NCBI GenBank assembly: GCA_947502355.1
Contig: CANMZP010000005.1
Coordinates: 62,001-126,000, forward strand
Length of the DNA stretch: 64,000 nt
Direction of reading: 5' to 3'
Source of the DNA: an uncultured Thalassotalea sp.
GTDB taxonomy: Bacteria; Pseudomonadota; Gammaproteobacteria; Enterobacterales; Alteromonadaceae
Position numbers and translations under genes: made by a program. Of the stretch, positions 36,335 to 45,697 are shown piece by piece. The notes under the pieces are model-generated. The model worked only from the letters and a program-made list of their open reading frames with translations. It was not told where the DNA came from and did no database searches. Numbering within the stretch: position 1 is the stretch's first letter; the number at the start of each line of letters is the position of its first letter.

Positions 36335-36788
36335 GAAAAGTGCTAGGTATTGATTAAAATTTTTGCCGATTTTAACAGAATTTATCTATAAAACTACAGA
36401 TAACTTAATGATTAAGTAAATAGTCAACAAGTTTGGGAATTTTTTGCCGGACAAGACCTCTAATAGCAGGAAGCGAATGTAAACGCTAAACTTTCAAAAG
36501 TAGCCGCAATTTCAACGTAACGGTTTGTCCAGACAAGCGTTTTCAATTTTAAACACGAATTCATTTGGCGTTGTCTTGTATTTTTGCGACAATGGTCGTA
36601 ATTTTATGCGTTTATTGTCGGTCTGTGTACTTAGTTTCTGATTTTTGGTATCTGTTTTGTTTGCTGCCAAAGATTTTTATGACGTTATATACTTGACCAA
36701 CCATTTGCTTTACGTAATTTAAGGTCTTGAATGCCTTGGTTATCGATTAAATTTCCCTTCAACAAGTCTGAAGGTAACAGGATTAAAT
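36335..36788. other. 454-base intergenic stretch between fldB and dsbC
   Basis: In E. coli xerD lies between fldB and dsbC. Here no coding frame over 60 codons and no recombinase motif is visible. The stretch must hold the upstream regions of both divergent genes. I cannot point to a convincing promoter, RNA gene or repeat. Confidence 0.55.
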
Positions 36789-37529
36789 ATGTTCAAATCA
36801 CTCTTTGCATTTCTAAGTTTATCTTTAGCGGTTATCACTATGCCTGCATCAGCCAATGATATCCAGGAAGTCAAAAACAAGATTACAACAACGTTTGTAA
36901 AAATCGGATTAGTCGTTGAAGATGTTCAACCTTCCAAAATGGAAAATCTTTACGAAGTATTTACCCGTCAGGGATTATTTTACAGTAATGTGGATGGCAG
37001 CTACCTAATCCAAGGTAAGGTATATAACATCGCCAATGGTCAAGTTGACAGCTTGACCGAGCAATCCCTTGCCAAGGTTCGCCTTGATGGTATGGCCAAA
37101 TTCGAAGGTTCAATGATTGTTTTCCCTGCCAAAGAAGAGCAATATCAAATTACGGTATTTACGGATATCACGTGTGGCTATTGCCGCAAATTACATAACC
37201 AAATGGACGAGTATAACGATTTAGGGATCACTGTTCGTTATCTGGCTTTCCCTCGTAATGGTTTGCAAGGGCAAGGCTACCAAGATATAAAGAGTGTATG
37301 GTGTAATGCCGATCCGAAAACCGCGTTAACATCTGCGTTAACAGGTGGTTCAGTGGAACAAAAAGTGTGTGCAAAACCAATCGCCGAACAATACGATTTT
37401 GGTCGTAAAATTGGGGTGTCGGGCACACCTGCTATCGTTTTTGATGATGGCATGATGATACCGGGCTATAAATCGCCTGCACAAATGAAGCAAATCTTAA
37501 TGACATATTCTGCAACTAAAGCGGGGTAA
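36789..37529 (+). CDS. dsbC: Thiol:disulfide interchange protein DsbC
   Basis: DsbC is the periplasmic disulfide isomerase. The 246-residue product has a signal peptide (1-22, ending ASA) and an N-terminal dimerisation domain. The thioredoxin-fold domain carries the active site C129-G-Y-C132 (TDITCGYCRKLH). A structural Cys pair and the cis-Pro in VSGTPAIVF are also present. It precedes recJ in gammaproteobacteria. Here a GGDEF gene has been placed between, and a terminator follows dsbC directly. Confidence 0.95.
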   Translation: MFKSLFAFLSLSLAVITMPASANDIQEVKNKITTTFVKIGLVVEDVQPSKMENLYEVFTRQGLFYSNVDGSYLIQGKVYNIANGQVDSLTEQSLAKVRLDGMAKFEGSMIVFPAKEEQYQITVFTDITCGYCRKLHNQMDEYNDLGITVRYLAFPRNGLQGQGYQDIKSVWCNADPKTALTSALTGGSVEQKVCAKPIAEQYDFGRKIGVSGTPAIVFDDGMMIPGYKSPAQMKQILMTYSATKAG

Positions 37530-37551
37530 TCTGCTATAGTTAGCTTTAAGG

Positions 37552-37577
37552 AAGGTGTTGGAAAGCACCTTTTTTTT
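37552..37577 (+). terminator. Terminator of dsbC
   Basis: AAGGTG / CACCTT stem with an 8-base loop, followed by eight T. It ends dsbC and shows that the next gene does not start at the GTG at 37555 inside this hairpin. Confidence 0.85.
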
Positions 37578-37626
37578 AGCGCAATTTGGGTACTGTTTAT
37601 CAACATCGATTAAGAAAAATAAATTT

Positions 37627-38901
37627 ATGCAAGTAATCAATCATTGTAAAGGTTTGCCAGCTTCTTTTGAAAACATGAATTATGGTGTTGTTGTTCATCG
37701 TAACTTTACAATATTAGATGCCGATGAAGGCTACCTAAAATATTTAGGTTTTACCTGTCGAGAAGAACTGCAAAAGTTAACCAGTCTGCTTGATCTTATC
37801 CATCCAAGCGATCACCAACAAGCACAAGAAAATTACCGTAAATTAATGACCGGTGAACTTGCTCCATCCGTACAAATTTTTCAAAACCTGACGGCCAATC
37901 ATGATCTGAATACGGTAATGACATTAGAGCACATCATCGATTTCGATGGCGAAAAAGCATTACAGGTTACAGTCATAGACATCAGTGAACATGTGGAAAA
38001 TCAAAAGCGTCTTTTAGAGACGGAAGAACGTTATAAAGAGCTGGTTGAAGGCTCATTGCAAGCGATGTTGGTGCACGATAATTTCAAGCCTGTTTTTTGC
38101 AACCAAGCTTACGCGGAGTTAATTGGTCTTAATTCGATAGACGAAGTGTTTCAACTTGATAGTATTCTTTCCCTTATCCCAATCGAAGATCAGGAAAATG
38201 CGATACAAGAGTATACGGATTTAATTGAAGGTAAAATTGAGTCAACCAAGTATGACGCTAGGGGATACAACTCATCAGGCGATACCATTTGGGTTGATGT
38301 TTTTGGTAAACGCATTCGCTGGGATGGTAAAGCGGTGGTGCAAGTTTCCTTTATGGATATTACCGAACAACACCTATTGCGAGAGCAAATCCGTTTTCGG
38401 GCTACTTACGATGGCTTAACTAAGGTATTAAATCGCACCTCTATTTCTGAGCAGGCTGAAAATTTAATCAAATTATCTAACGCATCTAAAACGTCCTTAG
38501 CCTGCCTATTGCTCGATATTGATGATTTTAAATGGATAAATGACACCTATGGTCACGGCTGTGGCGATAAAGTGTTGGTAGAGTTTACCCAATTTTGTCA
38601 GAAATCTTTACGTGGCTCCGATTTGTTTGGTCGTTGGGGAGGGGAGGAATTCTTGATTATTTTACCTGATACAACTGCGGATAATGCGATGAGATTGGCG
38701 AACCGTATTCGAGAAAATACTGCTAACTTGGTTATCAACATCAAAGGTCATAAAGAACCCATTCACTTTACCGTAAGTATGGGGCTTGCACTTTTGTGTC
38801 CTAATGAGAAAAATTTGCAATCATTGGTTTCGAAAGCGGATAAAGGTTTATATGTCGCTAAAGGAAGTGGCAAGAATCAAGTGATTTATCATTCCGATTA
38901 A
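37627..38901 (+). CDS. PAS-PAS-GGDEF protein, probable diguanylate cyclase
   Basis: The 424-residue cytoplasmic protein has two PAS domains (about 15-130 and 140-260) and a C-terminal GGDEF domain (about 265-424). The latter carries DGLTKVLNRTSI and an intact active site RWGGEEFLII. Cyclisation of two GTP to c-di-GMP is therefore likely, with a signal sensed by PAS. I chose ATG at 37627. The upstream GTG frame at 37555 begins inside the dsbC terminator and adds a segment unlike PAS proteins. No membrane segment is seen. Confidence 0.9.
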   Translation: MQVINHCKGLPASFENMNYGVVVHRNFTILDADEGYLKYLGFTCREELQKLTSLLDLIHPSDHQQAQENYRKLMTGELAPSVQIFQNLTANHDLNTVMTLEHIIDFDGEKALQVTVIDISEHVENQKRLLETEERYKELVEGSLQAMLVHDNFKPVFCNQAYAELIGLNSIDEVFQLDSILSLIPIEDQENAIQEYTDLIEGKIESTKYDARGYNSSGDTIWVDVFGKRIRWDGKAVVQVSFMDITEQHLLREQIRFRATYDGLTKVLNRTSISEQAENLIKLSNASKTSLACLLLDIDDFKWINDTYGHGCGDKVLVEFTQFCQKSLRGSDLFGRWGGEEFLIILPDTTADNAMRLANRIRENTANLVINIKGHKEPIHFTVSMGLALLCPNEKNLQSLVSKADKGLYVAKGSGKNQVIYHSD

Positions 38902-38997
38902 ACACTTGGCCTTCATGGCAAGTAAATCGGTGTCTATTTTTAAATGAATAGGTTAGTCTTAATCTAATCTTTTTTTCATGTGAACTCACCTTTTGTA

Positions 38998-40731
38998 ATG
39001 CAAAAAATAATTAGTCGTCGCCCCAACGTTGATACCTCGGCTTTACCTCTACATTTACCCGATATTTTAAAGCAAATTTATGCCGCTCGAGGCGTTTCAA
39101 ATTCTGAAGAGTTAGAGTTATCCATTCAATCCATGCTTAAGCCGAATACCCTAAAAGGGATGGATGAGGCTTGCCGATTATTATTTGCAGCGATTAAAAA
39201 CAAACAACGCATCATTATCGTCGGAGATTTTGATGCCGATGGTGCAACGTCCAGTGCTTTAATGATGCAGGGCTTAAGTTTGCTTGGCAGCAGCAACCAT
39301 GACTTTATTGTACCAAACCGTTTTGAATATGGTTATGGCTTAACACCTGAAATCAGCGATATGGCAAAACAAGCCGGTGCGGATGTCATTGTAACGGTCG
39401 ATAATGGCATTAGCTGTATAGCCGGAGTAGCAAGGGCTAAAGAGCTTGGTTGCATGGTAATCGTTACCGACCATCACTTACCAGGCATGGAGCAACCAGC
39501 CGCCGACGCCATTGTAAACCCAAATCAGAACGGTTGTGAATTTGCCAGTAAAGCGCTTGCGGGCGTTGGCGTTGCATTTTATTTAATGGCGTCATTAAGG
39601 CAGGTGATGCGTCAACACAATTGGTTTGCAGAAAATGCGTTGGTGGAACCGAATATGGGGCAATTACTCGACTTAGTTGCTTTGGGCACCGTTGCCGATG
39701 TGGTTAGCCTAGATAAAAACAACCGTATTTTGGTTGACCAAGGCTTAAAGCGCATTCGAGCTGGCGCGACTCGCCCAGGTATTCAAGCGCTTATTGAGGT
39801 AAGTGGTAAGCAACAGCATAAATTAGTGGCCAGTGATTTTGGGTTTGGTTTGGGGCCAAGAATTAATGCCGCAGGCCGACTCGATGATATGGCTTTAGGC
39901 ATAAAATGTCTGCTCGCCAATGACTTAAACCTTGCCAGGGTCATGGCAAAAGATCTTGACGATTTAAACAAAACACGGCGCGAAATAGAGTCCGGCATGC
40001 AGGCTGAAGCTGAGCAGGTGTTAAAGAGCGTCAACTTTTCAGAAAGTAATTTACCCTCCGCCATCGCTTTGTATCAGGAAGATTGGCACCAAGGCGTAAT
40101 TGGCATTGTTGCGGGTCGTTTAAAAGAAAAGTTTCATCGCCCCACCATAGTGTTTGCTAAAGGCGCTCAAACACCACAAGGCATTGAAGTAAAAGGCTCT
40201 GCCCGCTCAATACCCGGTTTGCATATTCGTGATTTATTAGAGCATATAGACTCTCAGCACCCGACACTAATTAAAAAGTTTGGCGGACACGCCATGGCGG
40301 CGGGGTTGTCCATTGACGAGCTTGATTTTGATGAGTTTTCGACGTTGTTTAATCAATATGCCGAACAATGGTTAAATGAAGAGATGCTTGAAGGCAAAAT
40401 TTTAACGGATGGTGAGTTAGATAAAAGCGCCTTTACCTTGGAGTTTGCGCAATTGCTTAAAGAGAGTGGACCTTGGGGGCAAAACTTTCCAGAGCCGGTC
40501 TTTGATAACCATTTTAAGTTAATTCAACAACGCATTGTTGGTGAAAAACACTTGAAAATGATTGTTGAAATTGACGGCTTAGCCATTGATGCCATTGCTT
40601 TTAATGTCGATGTGCAACAATGGCCAAATCATCAGTGCCAATGGCTGCACTTGGCTTATAAGCTCGATGTTAATGAGTTTAGAGGTAAACAATCGCTTCA
40701 GTTATTGGTGGATTATTTACAACCGGCTTAA
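38998..40731 (+). CDS. recJ: Single-strand DNA exonuclease RecJ
   Basis: RecJ degrades single-stranded DNA 5' to 3' in recombination and mismatch repair. The product of 577 residues, equal to E. coli RecJ, has the DHH phosphoesterase motifs: VGDFDADGATSSAL, TVDNGIS, TDHHLPG, and DLVALGTVADVV. The DHHA1 segment KFGGHAMAAGLS and a C-terminal OB-like region (LAYKLDVNEFRG) follow. The ATG at 38998 fits the length. A GTG six codons upstream (38980) is the alternative start. Confidence 0.95.
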   Translation: MQKIISRRPNVDTSALPLHLPDILKQIYAARGVSNSEELELSIQSMLKPNTLKGMDEACRLLFAAIKNKQRIIIVGDFDADGATSSALMMQGLSLLGSSNHDFIVPNRFEYGYGLTPEISDMAKQAGADVIVTVDNGISCIAGVARAKELGCMVIVTDHHLPGMEQPAADAIVNPNQNGCEFASKALAGVGVAFYLMASLRQVMRQHNWFAENALVEPNMGQLLDLVALGTVADVVSLDKNNRILVDQGLKRIRAGATRPGIQALIEVSGKQQHKLVASDFGFGLGPRINAAGRLDDMALGIKCLLANDLNLARVMAKDLDDLNKTRREIESGMQAEAEQVLKSVNFSESNLPSAIALYQEDWHQGVIGIVAGRLKEKFHRPTIVFAKGAQTPQGIEVKGSARSIPGLHIRDLLEHIDSQHPTLIKKFGGHAMAAGLSIDELDFDEFSTLFNQYAEQWLNEEMLEGKILTDGELDKSAFTLEFAQLLKESGPWGQNFPEPVFDNHFKLIQQRIVGEKHLKMIVEIDGLAIDAIAFNVDVQQWPNHQCQWLHLAYKLDVNEFRGKQSLQLLVDYLQPA

Positions 40732-40923
40732 AAGGGACGTCTATGGAATCTTTTATTTTTAGTAAAGCAATTCCTTGCAAATCGGCTTTGATGCACGAAA
40801 ATTGATAGATAACCATGATTTAGCCCAAGATTCCTGTATTGAAATGTTGCCTACTCTTTTAACGAGCGGTTGTTTAGGCTACAATACGCGACTATTTTTT
40901 AGTGAAAAAGCTGATTATTTTTG

Positions 40924-42022
40924 ATGTTTGAAGTTAATCCATTACATAACCAAATAAAAGACCTGCGCGAACGCACACAAGTGCTTCGGGGGTACCTTTG
41001 ACTATGATCTAAAAGCCGAGCGATTAACCGAAGTTAATCTTGAGCTGGAACTGCCTGATGTTTGGAACGAGCCAGAACGTGCCCAAGCCCTAGGTAAAGA
41101 GCGTTCGGCGTTGGAATTGGTTGTTGAAACCATCGATTCATTAGACAGTGGTTGTGAGGATGTTGAGGGCTTAATTGAACTCGCCGTCGAAGAAGAAGAC
41201 GAAGACACATTAAATGATGTCAATGATGAATTAGCAAGCCTTGAAGCGCAACTGGCCAAATTAGAATTTCGCCGCATGTTCTCTGGCGCACAAGATGAGA
41301 ATGATTGTTACCTTGATATACAGTCCGGCTCAGGTGGTACTGAAGCTCAGGATTGGGCAAGTATGCTAATGCGTATGTATTTGCGCTGGGGTGAAGCTCA
41401 CGGCTTTAAGGTTGAGGTTTTAGAAGAAACTGATGGAGATGTGGCCGGCATTAAAGGCTGTACCATTAAGTTTAGTGGTGAATATGCTTATGGTTGGTTA
41501 CGTACCGAAACCGGCGTACACCGCTTGGTTCGAAAATCGCCATTTGATTCAAATTCACGCCGTCATACCTCATTTGCATCGGCGTTTATCTACCCAGAAA
41601 TTGATGACAACATAGAAATCGACATTAACCCGGCTGATTTACGTATCGACACATTCAGAGCGTCAGGCGCTGGTGGTCAGCACGTAAATAAAACGGACTC
41701 GGCCATTCGTATTACCCACATTCCAACCAATGCGGTAGTACAATGTCAAAATGATCGTTCTCAACACAAAAATAGAGCGCAGGCAATGAAGCTGTTAAAA
41801 GCCAAATTGTTTGAACTTGAAATGCAAAAACAGAATGAAGATAAACAAGCACTCGAAGATGGCAAGTCTGACATCGGTTGGGGCAGTCAAATTCGTTCGT
41901 ACGTGCTGGATGATAGCCGTATAAAAGATTTAAGAACCGGCGTTGAAAGTCGCAACACTCAAGCGGTGTTAGACGGCGGTTTAGACCAATTTATTGAAGC
42001 CAGTTTAAAGTCTGGCTTATAG
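40924..42022 (+). CDS. prfB: Peptide chain release factor 2 with programmed +1 frameshift
   Basis: RF2 recognises UGA and UAA stop codons. Frame 1 runs from ATG 40924 for 25 codons to an in-frame TGA at 40999. Frame 2 continues from base 41000, and the joined product is 365 residues, exactly the length of E. coli RF2. It carries the peptidyl-hydrolysis GGQ motif in [16 protein letters not shown] and the stop-recognition loop in [15 protein letters not shown] (SPF). The frameshift autoregulates RF2. It is followed by lysS with a 39-base gap, as in E. coli. Confidence 0.95.
40986..41002 (+). promoter_or_regulatory. RF2 +1 frameshift site
   Basis: The slippery codon CTT is followed by TGA and C (40996-41002), as in other bacteria. 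The upstream internal Shine-Dalgarno-like element reads CGGGGG three bases before CTT, where E. coli has AGGGGG. At low RF2 levels the ribosome pauses on TGA and slips one base forward. Confidence 0.92.
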
Positions 42023-42061
42023 AATATTTAACACCAAGATAGATAACCTTGAGATATAAAC

Positions 42062-43600
42062 ATGACAGAACATGCTAAAGACGAAAATAAGTTAATTGCT
42101 GAGCGTCGCGGAAAGTTAGACAACATCCGCAGCAACTGCCCAGCTAACGGTCACCCTAATGATTTTAATCGTGAGCATTATGCCGCTGATATTCAGGCTG
42201 AGCATGGTGACAAGACGAAAGAAGAGCTTGAAGCATTGCAGCTTACTTATGCTGTTGCTGGCCGTGTTATGGCAAAACGTGGGCCTTTCTTGGTATTGCA
42301 AGATATGTCTGGTCGTATCCAGGCTTACGCTGAAAAAACCGTTCAAAAAGATATCAAAGCACGTTGGGGCTTATTGGATATTGGTGACATCATTGGTGTT
42401 AAAGGTGTTTTACACAAGTCGGGTAAAGGCGACTTATACGTAAACATGGAAGAGTATTCATTACTTACCAAGTCACTGCGTCCATTACCAGAGAAATTCC
42501 ACGGTTTATCTGATCAGGAAATGAAATACCGTCAACGTTACGTTGATCTTATCATTAACGAACAAACGCGTGATACCTTCCAGGTTCGTTCTAAAATTGT
42601 TTCGGGTATCCGTAACTTCTTAGCAGAGCGTAACTTCATGGAAGTTGAAACGCCGATGCTGCAAGTTATCCCTGGTGGCGCAACAGCAAAACCATTTGAA
42701 ACCTACCACAATGCGTTAGACATCGACATGTTCTTGCGTATCGCCCCTGAGCTTTACTTAAAGCGTTTGGTTGTTGGTGGTTTCGAGCGTGTATTTGAAA
42801 TCAACCGTAACTTCCGTAACGAAGGCTTATCGACTCGTCATAACCCTGAGTTTACCATGATTGAGTTCTACCAAGCTTACGCAACGTATGAAGACTTAAT
42901 GAACCTTACCGAAGAAATGCTACGTACCCTTGCTCAAGACGTAATGGGTACAACGGTTATTCGTAACACCGTGAAAAATGGTGAAGGAGAAGTGGTTGAA
43001 GAGAAGTTCTACGACTTTGGTCAACCGTTTGAGCGTTTATCTATGATGGATGCGGTTATCAAGCATGCTCCGCACTTAGACGCTGACGTTATTAAAGACC
43101 CTGAAGGTCGTTTTGACGAACTAAAAGCAATCGCTAAGCAAGTGGGTGTTAAAGAGCCTGAAGGTGAAAACGTTTGGGGTCCAGGTAAGTACTTATGTGA
43201 AATCTTCGAAGAAGTGGCTGAGCATATGCTAGACCAACCAACTTTTATTACCGAGTACCCTTGGGAAGTGTCGCCATTAGCACGTCGTAATGATGATAAT
43301 TCATTTATTACTGACCGCTTTGAGTTCTTTGTTGGCGGACGTGAGTTAGCGAACGGTTTCTCTGAGCTTAATGATGCGGCCGATCAAGCGGCACGCTTTA
43401 AAAAGCAAGTCGAAGAAAAAGATGCGGGCGATGATGAAGCAATGCACTTTGATGAAGATTACATTAAAGCGCTAGAGTACGGCCTACCACCAACAGCAGG
43501 TGAAGGTATTGGTATCGATCGTTTGGTGATGTTATTTACGGACTCACCTACCATTAAAGACGTTATTTTATTCCCACATATGCGTCCATCTGCCGAATAA
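42062..43600 (+). CDS. lysS: Lysyl-tRNA synthetase, class II
   Basis: The 512-residue enzyme charges tRNA-Lys. An N-terminal OB-fold anticodon-binding domain (about 60-160) is followed by a class II catalytic core. Motif 1 is in [16 protein letters not shown], motif 2 in [20 protein letters not shown] and motif 3 in [13 protein letters not shown]. Codon usage looks more biased than in neighbours, as expected of a highly expressed gene. It is cotranscribed with prfB and ends at a terminator. Confidence 0.96.
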   Translation: MTEHAKDENKLIAERRGKLDNIRSNCPANGHPNDFNREHYAADIQAEHGDKTKEELEALQLTYAVAGRVMAKRGPFLVLQDMSGRIQAYAEKTVQKDIKARWGLLDIGDIIGVKGVLHKSGKGDLYVNMEEYSLLTKSLRPLPEKFHGLSDQEMKYRQRYVDLIINEQTRDTFQVRSKIVSGIRNFLAERNFMEVETPMLQVIPGGATAKPFETYHNALDIDMFLRIAPELYLKRLVVGGFERVFEINRNFRNEGLSTRHNPEFTMIEFYQAYATYEDLMNLTEEMLRTLAQDVMGTTVIRNTVKNGEGEVVEEKFYDFGQPFERLSMMDAVIKHAPHLDADVIKDPEGRFDELKAIAKQVGVKEPEGENVWGPGKYLCEIFEEVAEHMLDQPTFITEYPWEVSPLARRNDDNSFITDRFEFFVGGRELANGFSELNDAADQAARFKKQVEEKDAGDDEAMHFDEDYIKALEYGLPPTAGEGIGIDRLVMLFTDSPTIKDVILFPHMRPSAE

Positions 43601-43617
43601 GTTTCGATTAGATTAAT

Positions 43618-43648
43618 GAAAAACCTCGCAAATTTGCGGGGTTTTTTA
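43618..43648 (+). terminator. Terminator of lysS
   Basis: AAACCTCGCA / TGCGGGGTTT stem (one T-G pair) with a 4-base loop and six T following. It marks the border between the conserved recJ-prfB-lysS block and the novel operon. Confidence 0.88.
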
Positions 43649-43730
43649 TTTTTAGAAAATTATTTTTTGGCTCCCCGCCTTATTTTTCCTAACAAGTCGA
43701 TTTTTTAAGCAATTAATTTACATCGTTACC

Positions 43731-43758
43731 TTTACTTGAATGGATGGGCATCTATACT
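43731..43758 (+). promoter_or_regulatory. Candidate sigma-70 promoter of the 13-gene operon
   Basis: TTTACT, 16 bases and TATACT lie about 185 bases before the first start codon. The match is moderate. An alternative GTGACA lies a little downstream. The rest of the 343-base gap 43601-43943 is AT-rich, holds the lysS terminator, and shows no other clear feature. Confidence 0.3.
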
Positions 43759-43943
43759 TTTTATTAAACGCATAAGTTTTGAACGATTTTTATCGTGACA
43801 AACCCTTATAAATAGTTATTAAAAACTATAAACAACTAATAATAATAAGAAAAAATAAAACATACTTCATACTCTCAGGCAATAAAAACATTTGTTTTTT
43901 CACGCGTTATTCTTATGAACCGTTGAGGAGATTAGGGGCGACT

Positions 43944-45689
43944 ATGAGTCGAAAAATTTTGAATTATTGCATAACGAAATCCGGTGTACTGTTGAGTATG
44001 TGTTTTGTCACAACCTCACTTTTAGGCGCGTCATCCGTACGAGCCTCTAACGAATCACCACCCTCTCAAATAGAACCTACAACTCTGGGAGAGCCTGAGA
44101 CTCTGGATGATAGAGTCGCCGTATCGAACCTATCTCGCTCAGCCCGTTTTACCACGTTGGATACGCAAATTAATCTGATTAAACATCGTATAGAACAAAT
44201 TGAATGGCAAGAGGGCGGTTATTCGGATCGATTAAGTCAAGAGGTCGAAACGTTGGCAGATTTATATTTGCAAAAAAATGACTTAGAACCGGCCATTAAA
44301 GAATATAAACGCGCTAGTCACATCGTCCGCATTAATGAAGGCTTAAAGTCACTTAATCAGGTGCCTCTGTTACAAAAGCTTATTGATGCCCATAAACGAA
44401 ACTTTCAGTGGAAAGAGGTCAATAATCGTTATTTTCAAATGTATCAGCTGCATTTAGATAATTTAGAAGCAGAAGACCCTAAATTGCTGGACTTTCAAAT
44501 TCAGCTGGCCGAATGGCACCTGCAAGCGTTTTTTTTAAAAGACATTAACAAACGTGAACGTCATCTATTTAATGCCAATAGTTTTTACCGACAAGTGCTA
44601 AATACCAATATTGAGGTTTATGGTGAATTACACCCTAAATTGATTGAACCGATTAATGGGCTTATCACCACGCAATATTTGCTAGCAACCAAAAAAGTGA
44701 AAAAATCCGCGGTGAATCGTCCTGATTTTTTTGATACTTCGTCGTCGGTTTCCATGCTAAATAATGCTTATCAAGCGTATGGCTCATTTAATACCATTAC
44801 CGAGCTGATTGCTTATGAACAAAAAATTTACTTAGCTCAAGACGTACAAGATCATCCCAAAATATTTCAAAACAAATTAAAAATGGCGGATTGGTGTTTA
44901 TTAAATAAAAAAATGGATTGTGCTGACGAGCTATATAAAGAGGCCTATGCTTACGCCGATATGCATGCCGACAACAAAGAGCTAACCACCATTGCATTCG
45001 CTAAACCCGTGCCATTATATGACATTGGTAATTTTGGCTTGAAATTACGCACTTTGATTTTTGAGAACACTCAAGAGGACCTGCTTGTTAAAAAGAGCTT
45101 GCCGAAAATAAACCAGCCTGAAGCAAAAGCAGCTTTATTGGTGTCGGTTCAACAAGGCGAAGTCATTAACCCTCCTGAAATCGGCGAAGAGGTTGTTATA
45201 GCAGGCGATAACATCAGCGCAAGAAAGGTGAGTTATGACCCCGAAAATCCACCTGAACTGGTGCAATCTATTCCCTATGAGTTTTCTGATAAGCTACAAG
45301 CCCTGCCTACGGCTAAAGAGCTTCGAATAGCGCAACAAAATAGCCTCAAGGAGTCACTACCTGCTGATGGCGAAACGCAAAGTATCATTGAGGTTAAGGC
45401 GAGCTCAGGTAAGCGTAGCACGCAAGAAGATAAATTAACCCAAGATAGCGTGAAACCGGTGCAATTATCGGTAGACATAGAGAGCTCTCTATTGGTGTCA
45501 TTAGATATTAGTAAACGGGGGATTGCCAAAAATATTACCATTTTAAGCGACAATACCAATGGCGATATCAAGGCCCGCAGAACCATTTTACAATTTCTAA
45601 AGACAACCCGTTTCAGGCCGAAAATCGAATCGGGTGTGCCAGTAAATGTTAGAGATTTAGAGTTAGACGTCAGTCTGCCGACTATATAG
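43944..45689 (+). CDS. Periplasmic TPR protein with TonB-C-like end, operon gene 1
   Basis: The 581-residue product has a long signal peptide (about 1-35, ending VRAS). A helical TPR-like region follows (about 60-340; alternating NDLEPAIKEYKRA-type units). A linker leads to a C-terminal domain (about 490-581) whose pattern resembles the TonB C-terminal domain. That domain has LLVSLDISKRGIAKNITILS, then a helix with ARRTILQFLKTTRFRP. TonB-C domains bind TonB boxes or partner proteins in the periplasm. I chose ATG 43944, seven codons inside the frame, since AGGGG precedes it. It is first of the operon, eight bases before gene 2. Confidence 0.65.
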   Translation: MSRKILNYCITKSGVLLSMCFVTTSLLGASSVRASNESPPSQIEPTTLGEPETLDDRVAVSNLSRSARFTTLDTQINLIKHRIEQIEWQEGGYSDRLSQEVETLADLYLQKNDLEPAIKEYKRASHIVRINEGLKSLNQVPLLQKLIDAHKRNFQWKEVNNRYFQMYQLHLDNLEAEDPKLLDFQIQLAEWHLQAFFLKDINKRERHLFNANSFYRQVLNTNIEVYGELHPKLIEPINGLITTQYLLATKKVKKSAVNRPDFFDTSSSVSMLNNAYQAYGSFNTITELIAYEQKIYLAQDVQDHPKIFQNKLKMADWCLLNKKMDCADELYKEAYAYADMHADNKELTTIAFAKPVPLYDIGNFGLKLRTLIFENTQEDLLVKKSLPKINQPEAKAALLVSVQQGEVINPPEIGEEVVIAGDNISARKVSYDPENPPELVQSIPYEFSDKLQALPTAKELRIAQQNSLKESLPADGETQSIIEVKASSGKRSTQEDKLTQDSVKPVQLSVDIESSLLVSLDISKRGIAKNITILSDNTNGDIKARRTILQFLKTTRFRPKIESGVPVNVRDLELDVSLPTI

Positions 45690-45697
45690 GAAGAACT

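Noticed and set aside
40743-40805. Short frame between recJ and prfB starting ATGGAATC
   Set aside because: Only about 20 codons, without similarity to anything and without a convincing ribosome-binding site.
43923-43943. TTG start seven codons before the chosen start of operon gene 1
   Set aside because: These bases contain the ribosome-binding site of the ATG at 43944, which also gives a normal signal peptide.
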